From NCBI RefSeq assembly GCF_001425045.1, contig NZ_LMDJ01000002.1, forward strand, positions 248,001 through 312,000: a stretch of 64,000 nt of DNA. The letters run 5' to 3'. This document shows, piece by piece, positions 16,473 to 25,311 of the stretch. The notes under the pieces are model-generated. The model was given only the letters and a program-made list of their open reading frames with translations, had not been told where the DNA came from and did not search any database. This DNA comes from Massilia sp. Root351. GTDB taxonomy: Bacteria; Pseudomonadota; Gammaproteobacteria; Burkholderiales; Burkholderiaceae_D. Numbering within the stretch: the first letter of the stretch is position 1; each line of letters begins with the position of its first letter. The translations under genes were made by a program, and so were the position numbers.

Positions 16473-18110
16473 ATGTTCGCCAAAACAACCATCCGGTTGC
16501 GTCTTGTTTCCACCATGCTGTTGCTGGGCCTGCTGATTGTCGGCACCGGCTTGAGCGGCCTGCATGGCATGAACACCATCAATACCAGCTTGCGCGACGT
16601 CAATGCCAACACCATGCCGTCCGCGCTTGCGATTCTCAATTCGCAGTTGTCGCTGAGCCGTGCCCGCCTGGCGATGGACCGCGTCACCATGCATCCGGAC
16701 GATCCGGACGCGGCCAGGACGCTGCAGCGCGCCGTCTCCTTCGTGGCGGAATCGGACAAAGCCTGGGGCAGCTATCTGGCGCTGCCGCAGAATGCGGCCG
16801 AGAAGGCGCTGTCGGACGAAATGGACAGCCGCCGCCGCAAATTCGCCGACGAGGGCTTCCATCGGCTGGTGGCGGCGGTCCGGGCGGGCGACGCCGCCAA
16901 GGCGGACGCTATCACGATGAAGCAGATGCAGCCGCTGTTCACCGCGCTGTCCGAGAGCGCGGCCAGGCTGACCGACTTCCAGGCCCGCAGCAATATGGCG
17001 CAGTTCGAGGCCAGCCAGGCCATGTACAGCCAGCGCCTGTGGCTGACGCTGGGCGCCATCGGCGGCGGCGTGCTGCTGATGCTGATCGCCTGCGTATCGC
17101 TGCTGCGTTCCATCCTGCACCCTATCGACCAGGCGGTCGGCCATTTCAACAGCATCGCCGGCGGCGACCTGTCCGGCCGCATCGCTGCGGACGGCCACGA
17201 TGAAATGGCGGTGCTGATGCGCGGCCTGGCCGCCATGCAGGCCAAGCTGGCGCTGCTGGTGCGCGGCGTGCGCGACGGCACCGCGTCCATCGCCACGGCC
17301 ACCCATGAAATCGCCGAGGGCAACCTGGACCTGTCGCGCCGCACCGAGCAGCAGGCCGCCAGCCTTGAGGAAACCGCCTCCTCGCTGGAAGAACTGACCG
17401 CCACCGTGCAGCAGAATTCCGAGCGCGCGCGCCAGTCGAACCAGTTGGCCCAGGCGGCCTCGGAGATTGCCGTCAAGGGCGGCGCCATCGTCAGCGGCGT
17501 GATCGGCACCATGGGCGCCATCCGCGAGTCGTCCACCCGTATCCAGGACATCATCGGCGTGATCGACGGCATCGCCTTCCAGACCAACATCCTGGCGCTG
17601 AACGCGGCGGTGGAAGCGGCCCGCGCCGGCGAGCAGGGACGCGGCTTCGCCGTGGTGGCCTCGGAAGTGCGCAGCCTGGCGCACCGCAGCGCGGACGCGG
17701 CCAAGGATATCAAGAGCCTGATCGGCGACTCGGTCGCCAAGGTGGACAGCGGCGGCCAGCAGGTGGGCGAGGCCGGCGCCACGATGGACGAGATCGTGGC
17801 CAGCATCCGCCGCGTGGCCGACATCATGGCCGATATCGCGGCGGCCGGGCACGAACAGGAAATGGGTATCGGGCAGATCAACCAGGCAGTGGCCGAACTG
17901 GACGACGTGACCCAGCAGAACGCGGCGCTGGTGGAGCAGGCCGCCGCCGCGTCGGAATCGCTGAAGGAACAGGCGGAAAGGCTGGCCGACGTGGCAGGCG
18001 CCTTCCGCATCGATGGCGGCCAGGCCGCGCCTGCGGCGCTTGGCCGCACCGTGCCGCTGCGGCCGGGCGCGCACCGTGCCGTCCCTGCCGGCCGCCTGCT
18101 GAGCGCCTGA
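16473..18110 (+). CDS. Methyl-accepting chemotaxis protein
   Basis: 545 residues. TM1 is at about 10-30. A periplasmic four-helix ligand domain of the Tar type follows (MNTINTSLRDVNANTMPSAL at the start), then TM2 at about 189-211, HAMP at about 212-264 and a long coiled-coil signalling domain. The hairpin tip (about 365-395) holds [20 protein letters not shown]. Methylation helices contain the usual Glu/Gln pairs (LEETASSLEELTATVQQNSE). There is no C-terminal NWETF-type CheR tether. ATG 16473 follows ACGGAG and gives the normal MCP N-terminus. It lies right after the pectate lyase gene, so sensing plant sugars is possible but not shown. Confidence 0.93.
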   Translation: MFAKTTIRLRLVSTMLLLGLLIVGTGLSGLHGMNTINTSLRDVNANTMPSALAILNSQLSLSRARLAMDRVTMHPDDPDAARTLQRAVSFVAESDKAWGSYLALPQNAAEKALSDEMDSRRRKFADEGFHRLVAAVRAGDAAKADAITMKQMQPLFTALSESAARLTDFQARSNMAQFEASQAMYSQRLWLTLGAIGGGVLLMLIACVSLLRSILHPIDQAVGHFNSIAGGDLSGRIAADGHDEMAVLMRGLAAMQAKLALLVRGVRDGTASIATATHEIAEGNLDLSRRTEQQAASLEETASSLEELTATVQQNSERARQSNQLAQAASEIAVKGGAIVSGVIGTMGAIRESSTRIQDIIGVIDGIAFQTNILALNAAVEAARAGEQGRGFAVVASEVRSLAHRSADAAKDIKSLIGDSVAKVDSGGQQVGEAGATMDEIVASIRRVADIMADIAAAGHEQEMGIGQINQAVAELDDVTQQNAALVEQAAAASESLKEQAERLADVAGAFRIDGGQAAPAALGRTVPLRPGAHRAVPAGRLLSA

Positions 18111-18189
18111 CCTGTCCAGCACCCCGTCGGCCCTTGCGAACGTAATACTTTCGAGTAATATTGATAAAATCATAAACTTGGGAGGGCAA

Positions 18190-19437
18190 ATGAGAACTGG
18201 CGCGCTGGTAGTGATGACGGTGGCGATGGCCGGCAGTTCGGCCGCAGCCAATCCGGACCCGGAAGTGGATCTGCCGAAGGCCGAACTGGCAGTGCAGGCG
18301 CAGCACGCTATCCTCGCCAGGCACGCCGCTGCGACGGCCGAGGTCGAGAAGGCGAAGAATTCACTGTCGTGGCTGCTACAGCGGCTTGGCAACCAGCGCT
18401 CGTTTACCGGCGACGCCGATGGTGCGATGGAAGCCTTCGATCAGCAGCATCTGATCCTCCGCCGCCCCGCCCGCACCTTCGCCGACGACCTTGACCGGCT
18501 TGCCGCCGCCAGCGCGGACGACGCGCTGGAAGCCATCGTGCGCGAAGCGCGCAAGCACCGCGTCGTCATCCTGAATGAAGCCCACCACGTTCCGCTGCAC
18601 CGCGCCTTCGCGATGCGGCTGGCGCGCGAGCTGCGCAAGATCGGCTACACATGGCTGGCGGCGGAGACGTTTGAAAAAACCGTGTTCGGGAAGGGCTACC
18701 TGGCGCTGTCCGACGGCTACTATTCGCGCGAACCCGTATTCGGCAACTTCCTGCGCGACGCCGCTGGGGATGGCTGGAAAATGGTGCAGTATGAGCCGTT
18801 CGATCAGGTGGAGGGCGAGACTTTCGCCCAGCAGACCGAAAGGCGCGAGACGGGCCAGGCGCGCAACCTGGTGGAGCGCGTTCTGGCCAAGGATCCGTCC
18901 GCCAAGGTGTTCATCTTTGTCGGCTATGGCCACGCGGCCGAGATGCCGCGCGTCGGCAACGGCACAGGCACTGCCATGATGGCCGCGCAACTGAAGCACA
19001 TGACGGGACTGGACCCGCTGACGATCGACCAGGTCGCCATGATTGCCCACATCAAACCGGAAGCGGAGCACGCCATGTACGTCAAGACGGTTGAGCGCGA
19101 GCACCGGAAGACGCCCTTCGTGCTGCGCTCTCCGTCCGGCGGCTATGAGGTATTCGGCGGCTACCGGTACGAGGTGGACATGCAGGTGGTTCACCCGCGT
19201 TATGGCAGGGATGGCGCAACCGGCCGTCCTGCGTGGATGGGCACGCTGGCTGGTTTCAAGCCGGTCAGCGTGCCGGCCGATTTGCTGCCGCTGGAAGGGA
19301 CGCACCTGCTGTACGCGCACCTGAAGGGGCAGCCGGCCGATTCCGTACCTGCCGATATTGTCAGGCTGGAAGCGGGAAAACCTGCGCCGCAGTTCATGTT
19401 GCCGCCGGGGGAATACAGCTACAGCATCCGGAAATAG
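18190..19437 (+). CDS. Exported Tiki/ChaN-like (erythromycin-esterase-like fold) protein
   Basis: 415 residues with a short signal peptide (about 1-23, ending SSAAANP) and a helical N-terminal section. The core reads HRVVILNEAHHVPLHRAFAM, YTWLAAETFEK, WKMVQYEP and VFIFVGYGHAAEMP. This series (E-H-H at the start, paired Glu, and a late GYGHA) is typical of the ChaN/Tiki/EreA superfamily, which uses conserved Glu and His residues in a metal- or haem-binding pocket. Substrate and reaction are unknown. GGAGGG at 18181-18186 supports ATG 18190. The preceding 50 bases are AT-rich (CGTAATACTTTCGAGTAATA) and probably hold the promoter. It stands alone between a chemoreceptor gene and a reductase gene. 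Confidence 0.6.
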   Translation: MRTGALVVMTVAMAGSSAAANPDPEVDLPKAELAVQAQHAILARHAAATAEVEKAKNSLSWLLQRLGNQRSFTGDADGAMEAFDQQHLILRRPARTFADDLDRLAAASADDALEAIVREARKHRVVILNEAHHVPLHRAFAMRLARELRKIGYTWLAAETFEKTVFGKGYLALSDGYYSREPVFGNFLRDAAGDGWKMVQYEPFDQVEGETFAQQTERRETGQARNLVERVLAKDPSAKVFIFVGYGHAAEMPRVGNGTGTAMMAAQLKHMTGLDPLTIDQVAMIAHIKPEAEHAMYVKTVEREHRKTPFVLRSPSGGYEVFGGYRYEVDMQVVHPRYGRDGATGRPAWMGTLAGFKPVSVPADLLPLEGTHLLYAHLKGQPADSVPADIVRLEAGKPAPQFMLPPGEYSYSIRK

Positions 19438-19522
19438 AGGGATTTGCCGAGTCAACCGGCGCTGCCGCTCGGTTATGATGGCCGCCTGTGTGACACCGGG
19501 ATACTCGGCAAGGATGAGCGGC

Positions 19523-20896
19523 ATGAGCGACATACTGATGAAATTGCACGGCAACCGCCTGGCTGCGCCGTTGGCGCGGGCGCTGGGTTTGCCCAAGCCG
19601 GTGAAGCTGGCGCGCGCGGCGGGCGGCTACGAAGCGCGGCCGTTCGAGGGCAAGAGCGCGCTGCTGTGCGCGGCGGCCGGCGGCTATGCGGCGGCCGCGC
19701 TGCGCGGCGTGCTGGAGGAGGCCGGCGCCGCCGTGCTGGCGGCGCCGCCGGACGATGAGCGCTGGCAGGCCGCCATCGTGGTGATGGACGCCACCGGCTG
19801 CCGCGCACCGGCCGACTACCGCGCGCTGTACGACGCGTTTCATCCCGTCATGCGCCGCATGGCCCGCAACGGCCGGGTGCTGGTGCTGGCGCCGCTGCAC
19901 CAGGCGGGCGGCGATCCGGTGCAGGCTGCCGTGGCGCGCGGCGTCGAAGGGTTCAGCCGCTCGCTGGGCAAGGAACTGGGACGCAAGGGCGTCTGCGTGA
20001 ATACGGCGTATGCCGCCGCCGACGCGTTGGACCGGCTGGCCGGCGTGGTGCGCTTCTTTTGCGGCGCGCAGTCCACGTATGTGTCGGGACAGGCAGTGCG
20101 CGTGACCGCGCGCGTGGCGGCGCCGGCATCCGCTGCGCCTGCCGCACCGCGGCAGGTGCAAGTCCTGGCGGGCAAGACGGCGTTGGTCACCGGCGGTGCG
20201 CGCGGCATCGGCAAGGCCATCGTGGAGCGGCTGTCGCAGGAAGGCGCCCGCGTGATCTGCCTGGATGTGGCCGGCGCCGCCGAGGAGATGCGCAGCACCT
20301 GCGCGCAGTACGGCGCAATGCCACTGAGCCTGGACATCACCGCACCAGGGGCCCCGGCACGGCTGGCGGACTTCCTGCGCAGCGAAGGCGGCGGCGTGGA
20401 CATCCTGGTGCACAATGCCGGCGTGACGCGCGACCGCACGCTGTCGAACATGCAGCCGCAAGAGTGGGACCTGGTGGTAAACGTCAATTTCGCCGCCATC
20501 GCCGCCATCGACGCCGAATTGTTGTCGCGCGGCCTGCTGCGCGAGCAGGGGCGCATCGTCTACCTGTCCTCCATCAGCGGCGTGGCCGGCAATTTCGGGC
20601 AGACCAACTACGCCGCCACCAAGGCGGCGCTGATCGGCTATGCGGCGGCGCAGGCGCCTTTGCTGGCGCCGCGCGGCATCTGCGTCAATGCCATCGCGCC
20701 GGGCTTCATCGAAACCGCGATGACGGCCAAGCTGCCGTTCTTCACGCGCGAAGTGGGCAGCCGCCTGAATGCGCTGATGCAGGCCGGCCAGCCCAGGGAC
20801 GCGGCCGAACTGGTGGCCTTCCTGAGCAGCCCCGGCGCCTGCGGCGTCAGCGGCGAGACCATACGCGTGTGCGGCCAGGGCGTGATGGGAGCATGA
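19523..20896 (+). CDS. Long-form 3-oxoacyl-ACP reductase (FabG4-type, two SDR-like domains)
   Basis: 457 residues, about twice a normal SDR. The N-terminal half (1-205) is a degenerate Rossmann domain without a clear nucleotide loop. The C-terminal half is a classical SDR: cofactor loop TGGARGIGKAI, NNAG-equivalent HNAGVTRDRTL, and the catalytic Ser-Tyr-Lys in SSISG with Y-x3-K (NYAATKAAL). High-molecular-weight FabG proteins of this layout reduce beta-ketoacyl-CoA/ACP. AAGGA before ATG 19523 fits; ATG 19514 is a close alternative. No acyl-CoA dehydratase or thiolase partner is next to it, although such neighbours are common elsewhere. Confidence 0.88.
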   Translation: MSDILMKLHGNRLAAPLARALGLPKPVKLARAAGGYEARPFEGKSALLCAAAGGYAAAALRGVLEEAGAAVLAAPPDDERWQAAIVVMDATGCRAPADYRALYDAFHPVMRRMARNGRVLVLAPLHQAGGDPVQAAVARGVEGFSRSLGKELGRKGVCVNTAYAAADALDRLAGVVRFFCGAQSTYVSGQAVRVTARVAAPASAAPAAPRQVQVLAGKTALVTGGARGIGKAIVERLSQEGARVICLDVAGAAEEMRSTCAQYGAMPLSLDITAPGAPARLADFLRSEGGGVDILVHNAGVTRDRTLSNMQPQEWDLVVNVNFAAIAAIDAELLSRGLLREQGRIVYLSSISGVAGNFGQTNYAATKAALIGYAAAQAPLLAPRGICVNAIAPGFIETAMTAKLPFFTREVGSRLNALMQAGQPRDAAELVAFLSSPGACGVSGETIRVCGQGVMGA

Positions 20897-20987
20897 CGCC
20901 GCGGCGCAACACGTTGTCATGTCATTGTAATAATCCTGTGATCCAATAAGGCCCGCCGTTAAAACATAAAACAGGGACCAGGGGACC

Positions 20988-21653
20988 ATGGGCTTCAGAG
21001 TGATGGTGGTCGAGGACGAACCGGCGATCCAGGCGCTGATCGCAGCCTCGCTGAGCGGTTACGAAGTGCGCTGTGCGGGCAGCGCGGAAGCGGCCTTGCT
21101 GCTGCTGGCGCAGGCCACCCCGGACCTGGTGCTGCTGGACTGGGGCTTGCCAGGCCAGTCCGGTATTGATCTGCTGTGCCGCTTGCGCGCGCACGGGCGC
21201 ACCCGCGCGCTGCCGGTCATCATGCTGACCGCGCGCAGCCAGCAGCAAGACCTGGTCTTCGCGCTTGAGTGCGGGGCCGACGACTATGTAGCCAAGCCCT
21301 TCAGCCCGCGCGAGCTGCGGGCCCGCGTGCAGGTGCAACTGCCGCGGCAGCCGGGCATGGAGCTCAATGGGCTGCAGCTGGATCCGGAGTCGCAGAGCGT
21401 GTCGGCCGGCGCGCACGACCTGGCGCTCGGGCCGGCCGAATTTTCGCTGCTGCGCCATTTCATGCGCTACCCGGAGCGTACCCATACGCGCGCGGCTTTG
21501 CTGGCGCAGGTGTGGGGCAACGACAGCACCGTCAACGAACGCGCCGTCGACACCCGGGTGCGCCGTTTGCGCCAGGCCCTGCACGCCAGCGGCCACCATG
21601 CCATGATAGAGACGGTGCGCGGCGACGGCTACCGGCTAACCGTGCCGCGCTGA
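20988..21653 (+). CDS. OmpR/PhoB-family response regulator
   Basis: 221 residues. The receiver begins MVVEDEPAIQ (acidic pocket) with the phospho-acceptor Asp in LVLLDWGLPG, Thr in IMLTAR and Lys in DYVAKPF. A winged-helix Trans_reg_C domain follows, ending IETVRGDGYRLT. AGGGGACC precedes the ATG. No histidine kinase lies beside it, so its partner is elsewhere. Its stop overlaps the start of the EpsA-like gene (TGATG), placing it first in a three-gene unit with the EpsA-like regulator and the STN-cohesin protein. Confidence 0.9.
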   Translation: MGFRVMVVEDEPAIQALIAASLSGYEVRCAGSAEAALLLLAQATPDLVLLDWGLPGQSGIDLLCRLRAHGRTRALPVIMLTARSQQQDLVFALECGADDYVAKPFSPRELRARVQVQLPRQPGMELNGLQLDPESQSVSAGAHDLALGPAEFSLLRHFMRYPERTHTRAALLAQVWGNDSTVNERAVDTRVRRLRQALHASGHHAMIETVRGDGYRLTVPR

Positions 21654-22450
21654 TGGGCCGGTCCGCGCATTTCAGCATGGACGACATCGTCACGCCGTCG
21701 GCGTACGAATTGGAATACCTGGTGCGCATCATCGAGCGCGCCGCCACGGTGCGCACGCGGGCAGGGCTGTCGTCATGGTCGCAGGGCCTGCTGCAAACGC
21801 TGCTGCCGCACCAGGCCATGGTGTGCATGCAGTTCGATGCGCGCGGTGCGCTGCGGGACGCGCAGTGCCTGCATGGACATATCGCCCATGCTGCACTGGA
21901 GGAGCCTTTGTGTGCATTGGCGGCGCGGCTGGCCGCCGTCTGCCAGCGGCACTACAGTTTGCCGTGCGCGGTGGCGGAGGGCGCAGGCGGCCCGGCAGCG
22001 CTGGCTGAGGCGTGCCGCGAGATCGCGGCGCTGGTGCCGGGCGGCCTGTTGCTGCATGGCGCGGGCAAGCTGCAAAGCGGCGAGAGCCTGTTCGTCCTGT
22101 TCGGCATGCCGGACCGGGACCGGGCGCGGCACAAGTACTTTATCGAGCTGCTGCTGCCCTGCCTGCATCTGGCGTGGCAGCGGCAGGCGGCCCACGGGGT
22201 GCCGCGTCCGGCCGTGCAAGCACAGGCGCTGCCGCTGGCGCTGGCCGAGCCGCTCACCGGGCGCGAACTGGAAATCCTGCGCCGGCTGCAGGAGGGGAAG
22301 ATCAACGCGCAGATCGGCCAGGCGCTGGGAATCAGCGCGCACACGGTAAAGAAGCATGTCTACAATATCTACCGCAAGCTCAATGTTCAGAACCGCGTCC
22401 AGGCGCTGGCGCGCGCCGCCGCGCTGGCGTTGATCGCGGCGGCTGCATGA
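21653..22450 (+). CDS. LuxR-family regulator similar to EpsA of PEP-CTERM/exopolysaccharide systems
   Basis: 265 residues. An N-terminal sensory part (YELEYLVRIIERAATVRTR, then LLQTLLPHQAMVCMQFD) is followed by a LuxR helix-turn-helix (LTGRELEILRRLQEGKINAQ, SAHTVKKHVYNIYRKLNVQNR). This layout resembles the EpsA regulators that accompany PEP-CTERM/exosortase exopolysaccharide loci (recalled family, not searched). A PEP-CTERM protein is encoded 3 kb downstream, which agrees. The ATG overlaps the preceding stop, and the gene's own stop overlaps the next start (ATGATG). No exosortase gene is in the window. Confidence 0.75.
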   Translation: MGRSAHFSMDDIVTPSAYELEYLVRIIERAATVRTRAGLSSWSQGLLQTLLPHQAMVCMQFDARGALRDAQCLHGHIAHAALEEPLCALAARLAAVCQRHYSLPCAVAEGAGGPAALAEACREIAALVPGGLLLHGAGKLQSGESLFVLFGMPDRDRARHKYFIELLLPCLHLAWQRQAAHGVPRPAVQAQALPLALAEPLTGRELEILRRLQEGKINAQIGQALGISAHTVKKHVYNIYRKLNVQNRVQALARAAALALIAAAA

Positions 22451-23352
22451 TGCGGGAAGAGGCCGCGGGGTTGCCGGCTTGGGCGCTGGCTCTGGCGCTC
22501 ACCCTGGCACCGGCCACAGGCGGCGCCGCCGGGGCGGCCAAGCCCTTGACGCTGGAACTGTACAACGTGAGCTTGCAGCAGGCTTTCGACCAGTTGGGCC
22601 AGGCTTGCGGCCTTGCGTTCGACTACGCCGGCGGCGTGCGCACCGACCGCCGCATGTCGCTCTTGCTGAAGGAGGCCGAGGCGGAATCTGCCTTGTACCA
22701 TGCGCTGCGCGCGAACAGCCTCGAGATGCTGCCGTTGCAGGATGGCCGCGTGCGCGTGGTGCACGCCGCAGTAACCGACGATACGCCCACGGTCGTCTTC
22801 GGCAATTCGTCCATGCTGATAGAGGTGATCAAGGACGAAGCGGACGTAGGCGAGCAGCGTGCCCGCATGCAGCCTGCCCTTGCGCCGGCCGGGGCGGCGC
22901 TTGCCGCCGACGCAACACGCGCAACGCATGCCGGGCGCAGCGCCGGCACGCTGCTGGACTGGAAAATCCGCCCGCGCTCGCGCGTCGGCAGCAACTTCAC
23001 GGTGCAGCTGTTCCTGCGCTCGGACCGGCCGGTGGACGCCATGCCGCTCACTGTCAGCTTCGACGGCCAGGCATTCGAAGTGGTGCGGGTGGAGGCGGGC
23101 GGCTACTGGGGGCCGCAATCCGGTTTCAGCAGCCGCGTCGATCCGCAGGGAACCATCGCACTGGAAGCGGCGCGCCGGGGGGGAGCGCCATTCCCGTCCG
23201 CAAACGGGCTGCTTGCCACCATTACGCTCCGCGCCGTGGGCGCCGCGCAGGCCGCGCACATCCAGGTCGTTTCGGCCCGCGCGCTGGATGGAGCAGGCAG
23301 GGACATGGGCGTTGCGGTTCCGCTGCGGCACGCCATGCTGGTCCAGCCCTGA
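22447..23352 (+). CDS. Exported STN-domain + cohesin-like domain protein
   Basis: 301 residues. After a signal peptide (about 1-29), residues about 34-100 form an STN domain (LTLELYNVSLQQAFDQLGQA, GLAFDYAG, MSLLLKEAEAESAL), the short beta-alpha module found at the N-terminus of secretins and TonB receptors. A linker leads to a C-terminal cohesin-like beta-sandwich (about 165-298: SRVGSNFTVQLFL, MPLTVSFDGQAFEVVRVEAG, GLLATITLRAV). Secretins with C-terminal cohesin domains occur in proteobacteria, but this protein lacks the secretin pore, so it looks like an STN-cohesin adaptor. Start is ATG 22447 or 22450 (adjacent Met codons), overlapping the EpsA-like stop. The domain calls are by motif pattern. 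Confidence 0.68.
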   Translation: MMREEAAGLPAWALALALTLAPATGGAAGAAKPLTLELYNVSLQQAFDQLGQACGLAFDYAGGVRTDRRMSLLLKEAEAESALYHALRANSLEMLPLQDGRVRVVHAAVTDDTPTVVFGNSSMLIEVIKDEADVGEQRARMQPALAPAGAALAADATRATHAGRSAGTLLDWKIRPRSRVGSNFTVQLFLRSDRPVDAMPLTVSFDGQAFEVVRVEAGGYWGPQSGFSSRVDPQGTIALEAARRGGAPFPSANGLLATITLRAVGAAQAAHIQVVSARALDGAGRDMGVAVPLRHAMLVQP

Positions 23353-23407
23353 GCCGGGGCAGCCACGGGCAATGCGCTGGACGCGTAAGCCGTTCGGCCT
23401 ATTTTCA

Positions 23408-23434
23408 GTGTCAATGATGACATCACGTTGACAC
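23408..23434. promoter_or_regulatory. Composite palindrome upstream of the dockerin/cohesin genes
   Basis: Outer arms GTGTCAA and TTGACAC (7 bp, perfect) enclose an inner perfect palindrome TGATG-A-CATCA. The right arm contains TTGACA, a perfect -35-like hexamer, but no good -10 is placed after it. It lies about 72 bp before the phosphoesterase start and is a strong operator candidate for the EpsA-like or OmpR-type regulator encoded upstream. Confidence 0.55.
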
Positions 23435-23505
23435 ACTTGCAATCTACCATCCTCGGCTGAGCTGCGGCCTGCGCAGCGACACCCACTCCGACACGGAAGC
23501 CGACT

Positions 23506-25296
23506 ATGCATATCCCATTCAAACTGAAACACCACCTGCTGCTGGCCGCCCTGGGCATGAGCGCCGCCATGGCGCAAGCAGAGCCGTTCAAATTCGGCGT
23601 CATGGCCGACACCCAATGGACCAGCAACGACGCAGGCAACAACCCGAACACCGTTGCGCTGGGCATCATCAACCAGATCCTGCCCAAGTTCGTCGAGCAG
23701 CAGGTGAAGTTCGTGGTGCAGGTGGGCGACCTCACCGACAACGGTAGCACCGGCGGGCTCGATACCTGGAACGTGGCCGCCCAGACCCTGTACAACAATC
23801 GCATCGGCTTCTATCCGGTGCGCGGCAACCATGAGCCATCGGCCAACGCCGCCAATCGCTTCAAGGCCAACTTCCCGCAAACGCAGGGCCAGGGCGCCAA
23901 CGTGGCCGGCGCCGTCAACCACGCCAGCCCGGCAAGCCCGGTGGGCCTGACCGGCCTGACTTACTCGTTTGACTACGGCAACACCCGCTTCATCGCAGTG
24001 GACCAGTACACCCGCACCGCAGGCAGCACGCCTACGGTCAATTCGGCCGCGCTGGACCAGGTCGGCTGGATCGGCCAGCAGCTCGACGGCAAGCCGGCCG
24101 ACAGCCACGGCTTCGTCTTCGCGCACAAGGAACTGGTGGGCCAGAATCATACCGACGTGCTGCTGGGCGCGGACCCGTCGGCCAACGCCGCGCAGCGCAA
24201 CGCGCTGATCGGCGCCATGGCGCGCAACAAGGTACGCTACTTCCTGGGCGGCCACGACCATATGCACCACCGTTCCATCGTCAAGAGCCCGGACGGGGCC
24301 GCCACCGTGCAAAACATCATCCACTCGTCGGACAGCTACAAGTTCTACGTGCCGTCGGTGCCGTCGAAGGACCAGGTGTACAACGCCGCCAACCGCCAGG
24401 AAATGCCGATTGCGCAGGAGCTGTTCAGCATTGGCTACTATATCTTTACCGTGGACGGTCCGCGCCTGACGGTGGACCACTACGCGTCCGACAACGGCTG
24501 CGGCGGCTCGCTGGGCGCAGGCCGCGATTGCGACCTGACCCGCACCCCGGCGTTGACCTTCTTCAAGCGCGAGAGCTACGGCTACAGCCTGAATGGCAAG
24601 GAGTTCATCGTCCAGCCGGGCGCCAGCTTCGCTGCCATCGCCGACGCGGCGCCGGCGGGCGGCAACTGGGGCGGCACGAAAATGGCGATCGTGGACGGCG
24701 CCAACGCCGTTTCCACCACGCTGTATGACGGCCGCGTTGCGATCCAGGACGTCAACACCGGCTGGTCGGCCCGCGCCGAGATCGACGCCAACGGCGCCGC
24801 CAGGCTGAAAAGCGACGCGCTGACCCTGTGGGGCATGGAAAACGCCATCGGCAGCGAAGAGGCCGACGTCTACACGCTGTCGCTGAGCTACGACGCCAAT
24901 GCGCGCGGTCCGCTGGCGCTGGTGGCCCGTCCGTTCAACGGCAGCGCCTGGGAACAGGCGGCGGCACGCAACATCGGCGGCAGCGCCAAGTTCGTGGTCG
25001 GCCCATGGAAGAGCGGCTACGCGCTGGGCACGTACGGCGTCGATCCGGCCACCCGCACCGCGTGGGCAGTGGTCAACCGTGGCGGCGAGTTTGCTGTGGC
25101 GCAAACCAACAACGGCGACCTGAATGGCGACGGCGTGGTGGACAGCCGCGATGTGGCCCTGTTGACGCAAAAGGTCAACCGCGACGCGTCCGAACTGCCT
25201 GCCGCCGACCTCGACAACGACGGCAAGATCACCGCGCTGGACGCCCGCAAGCTGGCCAGCATCTGCACCAGCGTCAACTGCGCCATCGCCAACTAA
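23506..25296 (+). CDS. Secreted calcineurin-like phosphoesterase with C-terminal type I dockerin
   Basis: 596 residues. The signal peptide is about 1-25 (ending SAAMAQAE). The metallophosphoesterase domain shows all metal motifs in order: MADTQ, VGDLTDNG, GNHEP, a late His region FAHKE, and GGHDHMHH. A beta-rich region of about 200 residues follows. The last 60 residues form a dockerin with two Ca2+-binding loops: D538, N540, D542, D549 and D568, D570, D572, D579, each the D-x-[ND]-x-D-G-x6-D pattern of type I dockerins. Dockerins bind cohesins; a cohesin PEP-CTERM protein is encoded 15 bp downstream. Substrate is unknown (extracellular phosphodiester or phosphomonoester). Confidence 0.88.
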   Translation: MHIPFKLKHHLLLAALGMSAAMAQAEPFKFGVMADTQWTSNDAGNNPNTVALGIINQILPKFVEQQVKFVVQVGDLTDNGSTGGLDTWNVAAQTLYNNRIGFYPVRGNHEPSANAANRFKANFPQTQGQGANVAGAVNHASPASPVGLTGLTYSFDYGNTRFIAVDQYTRTAGSTPTVNSAALDQVGWIGQQLDGKPADSHGFVFAHKELVGQNHTDVLLGADPSANAAQRNALIGAMARNKVRYFLGGHDHMHHRSIVKSPDGAATVQNIIHSSDSYKFYVPSVPSKDQVYNAANRQEMPIAQELFSIGYYIFTVDGPRLTVDHYASDNGCGGSLGAGRDCDLTRTPALTFFKRESYGYSLNGKEFIVQPGASFAAIADAAPAGGNWGGTKMAIVDGANAVSTTLYDGRVAIQDVNTGWSARAEIDANGAARLKSDALTLWGMENAIGSEEADVYTLSLSYDANARGPLALVARPFNGSAWEQAAARNIGGSAKFVVGPWKSGYALGTYGVDPATRTAWAVVNRGGEFAVAQTNNGDLNGDGVVDSRDVALLTQKVNRDASELPAADLDNDGKITALDARKLASICTSVNCAIAN

Positions 25297-25311
25297 TCCC
25301 AAGGAGCCACC

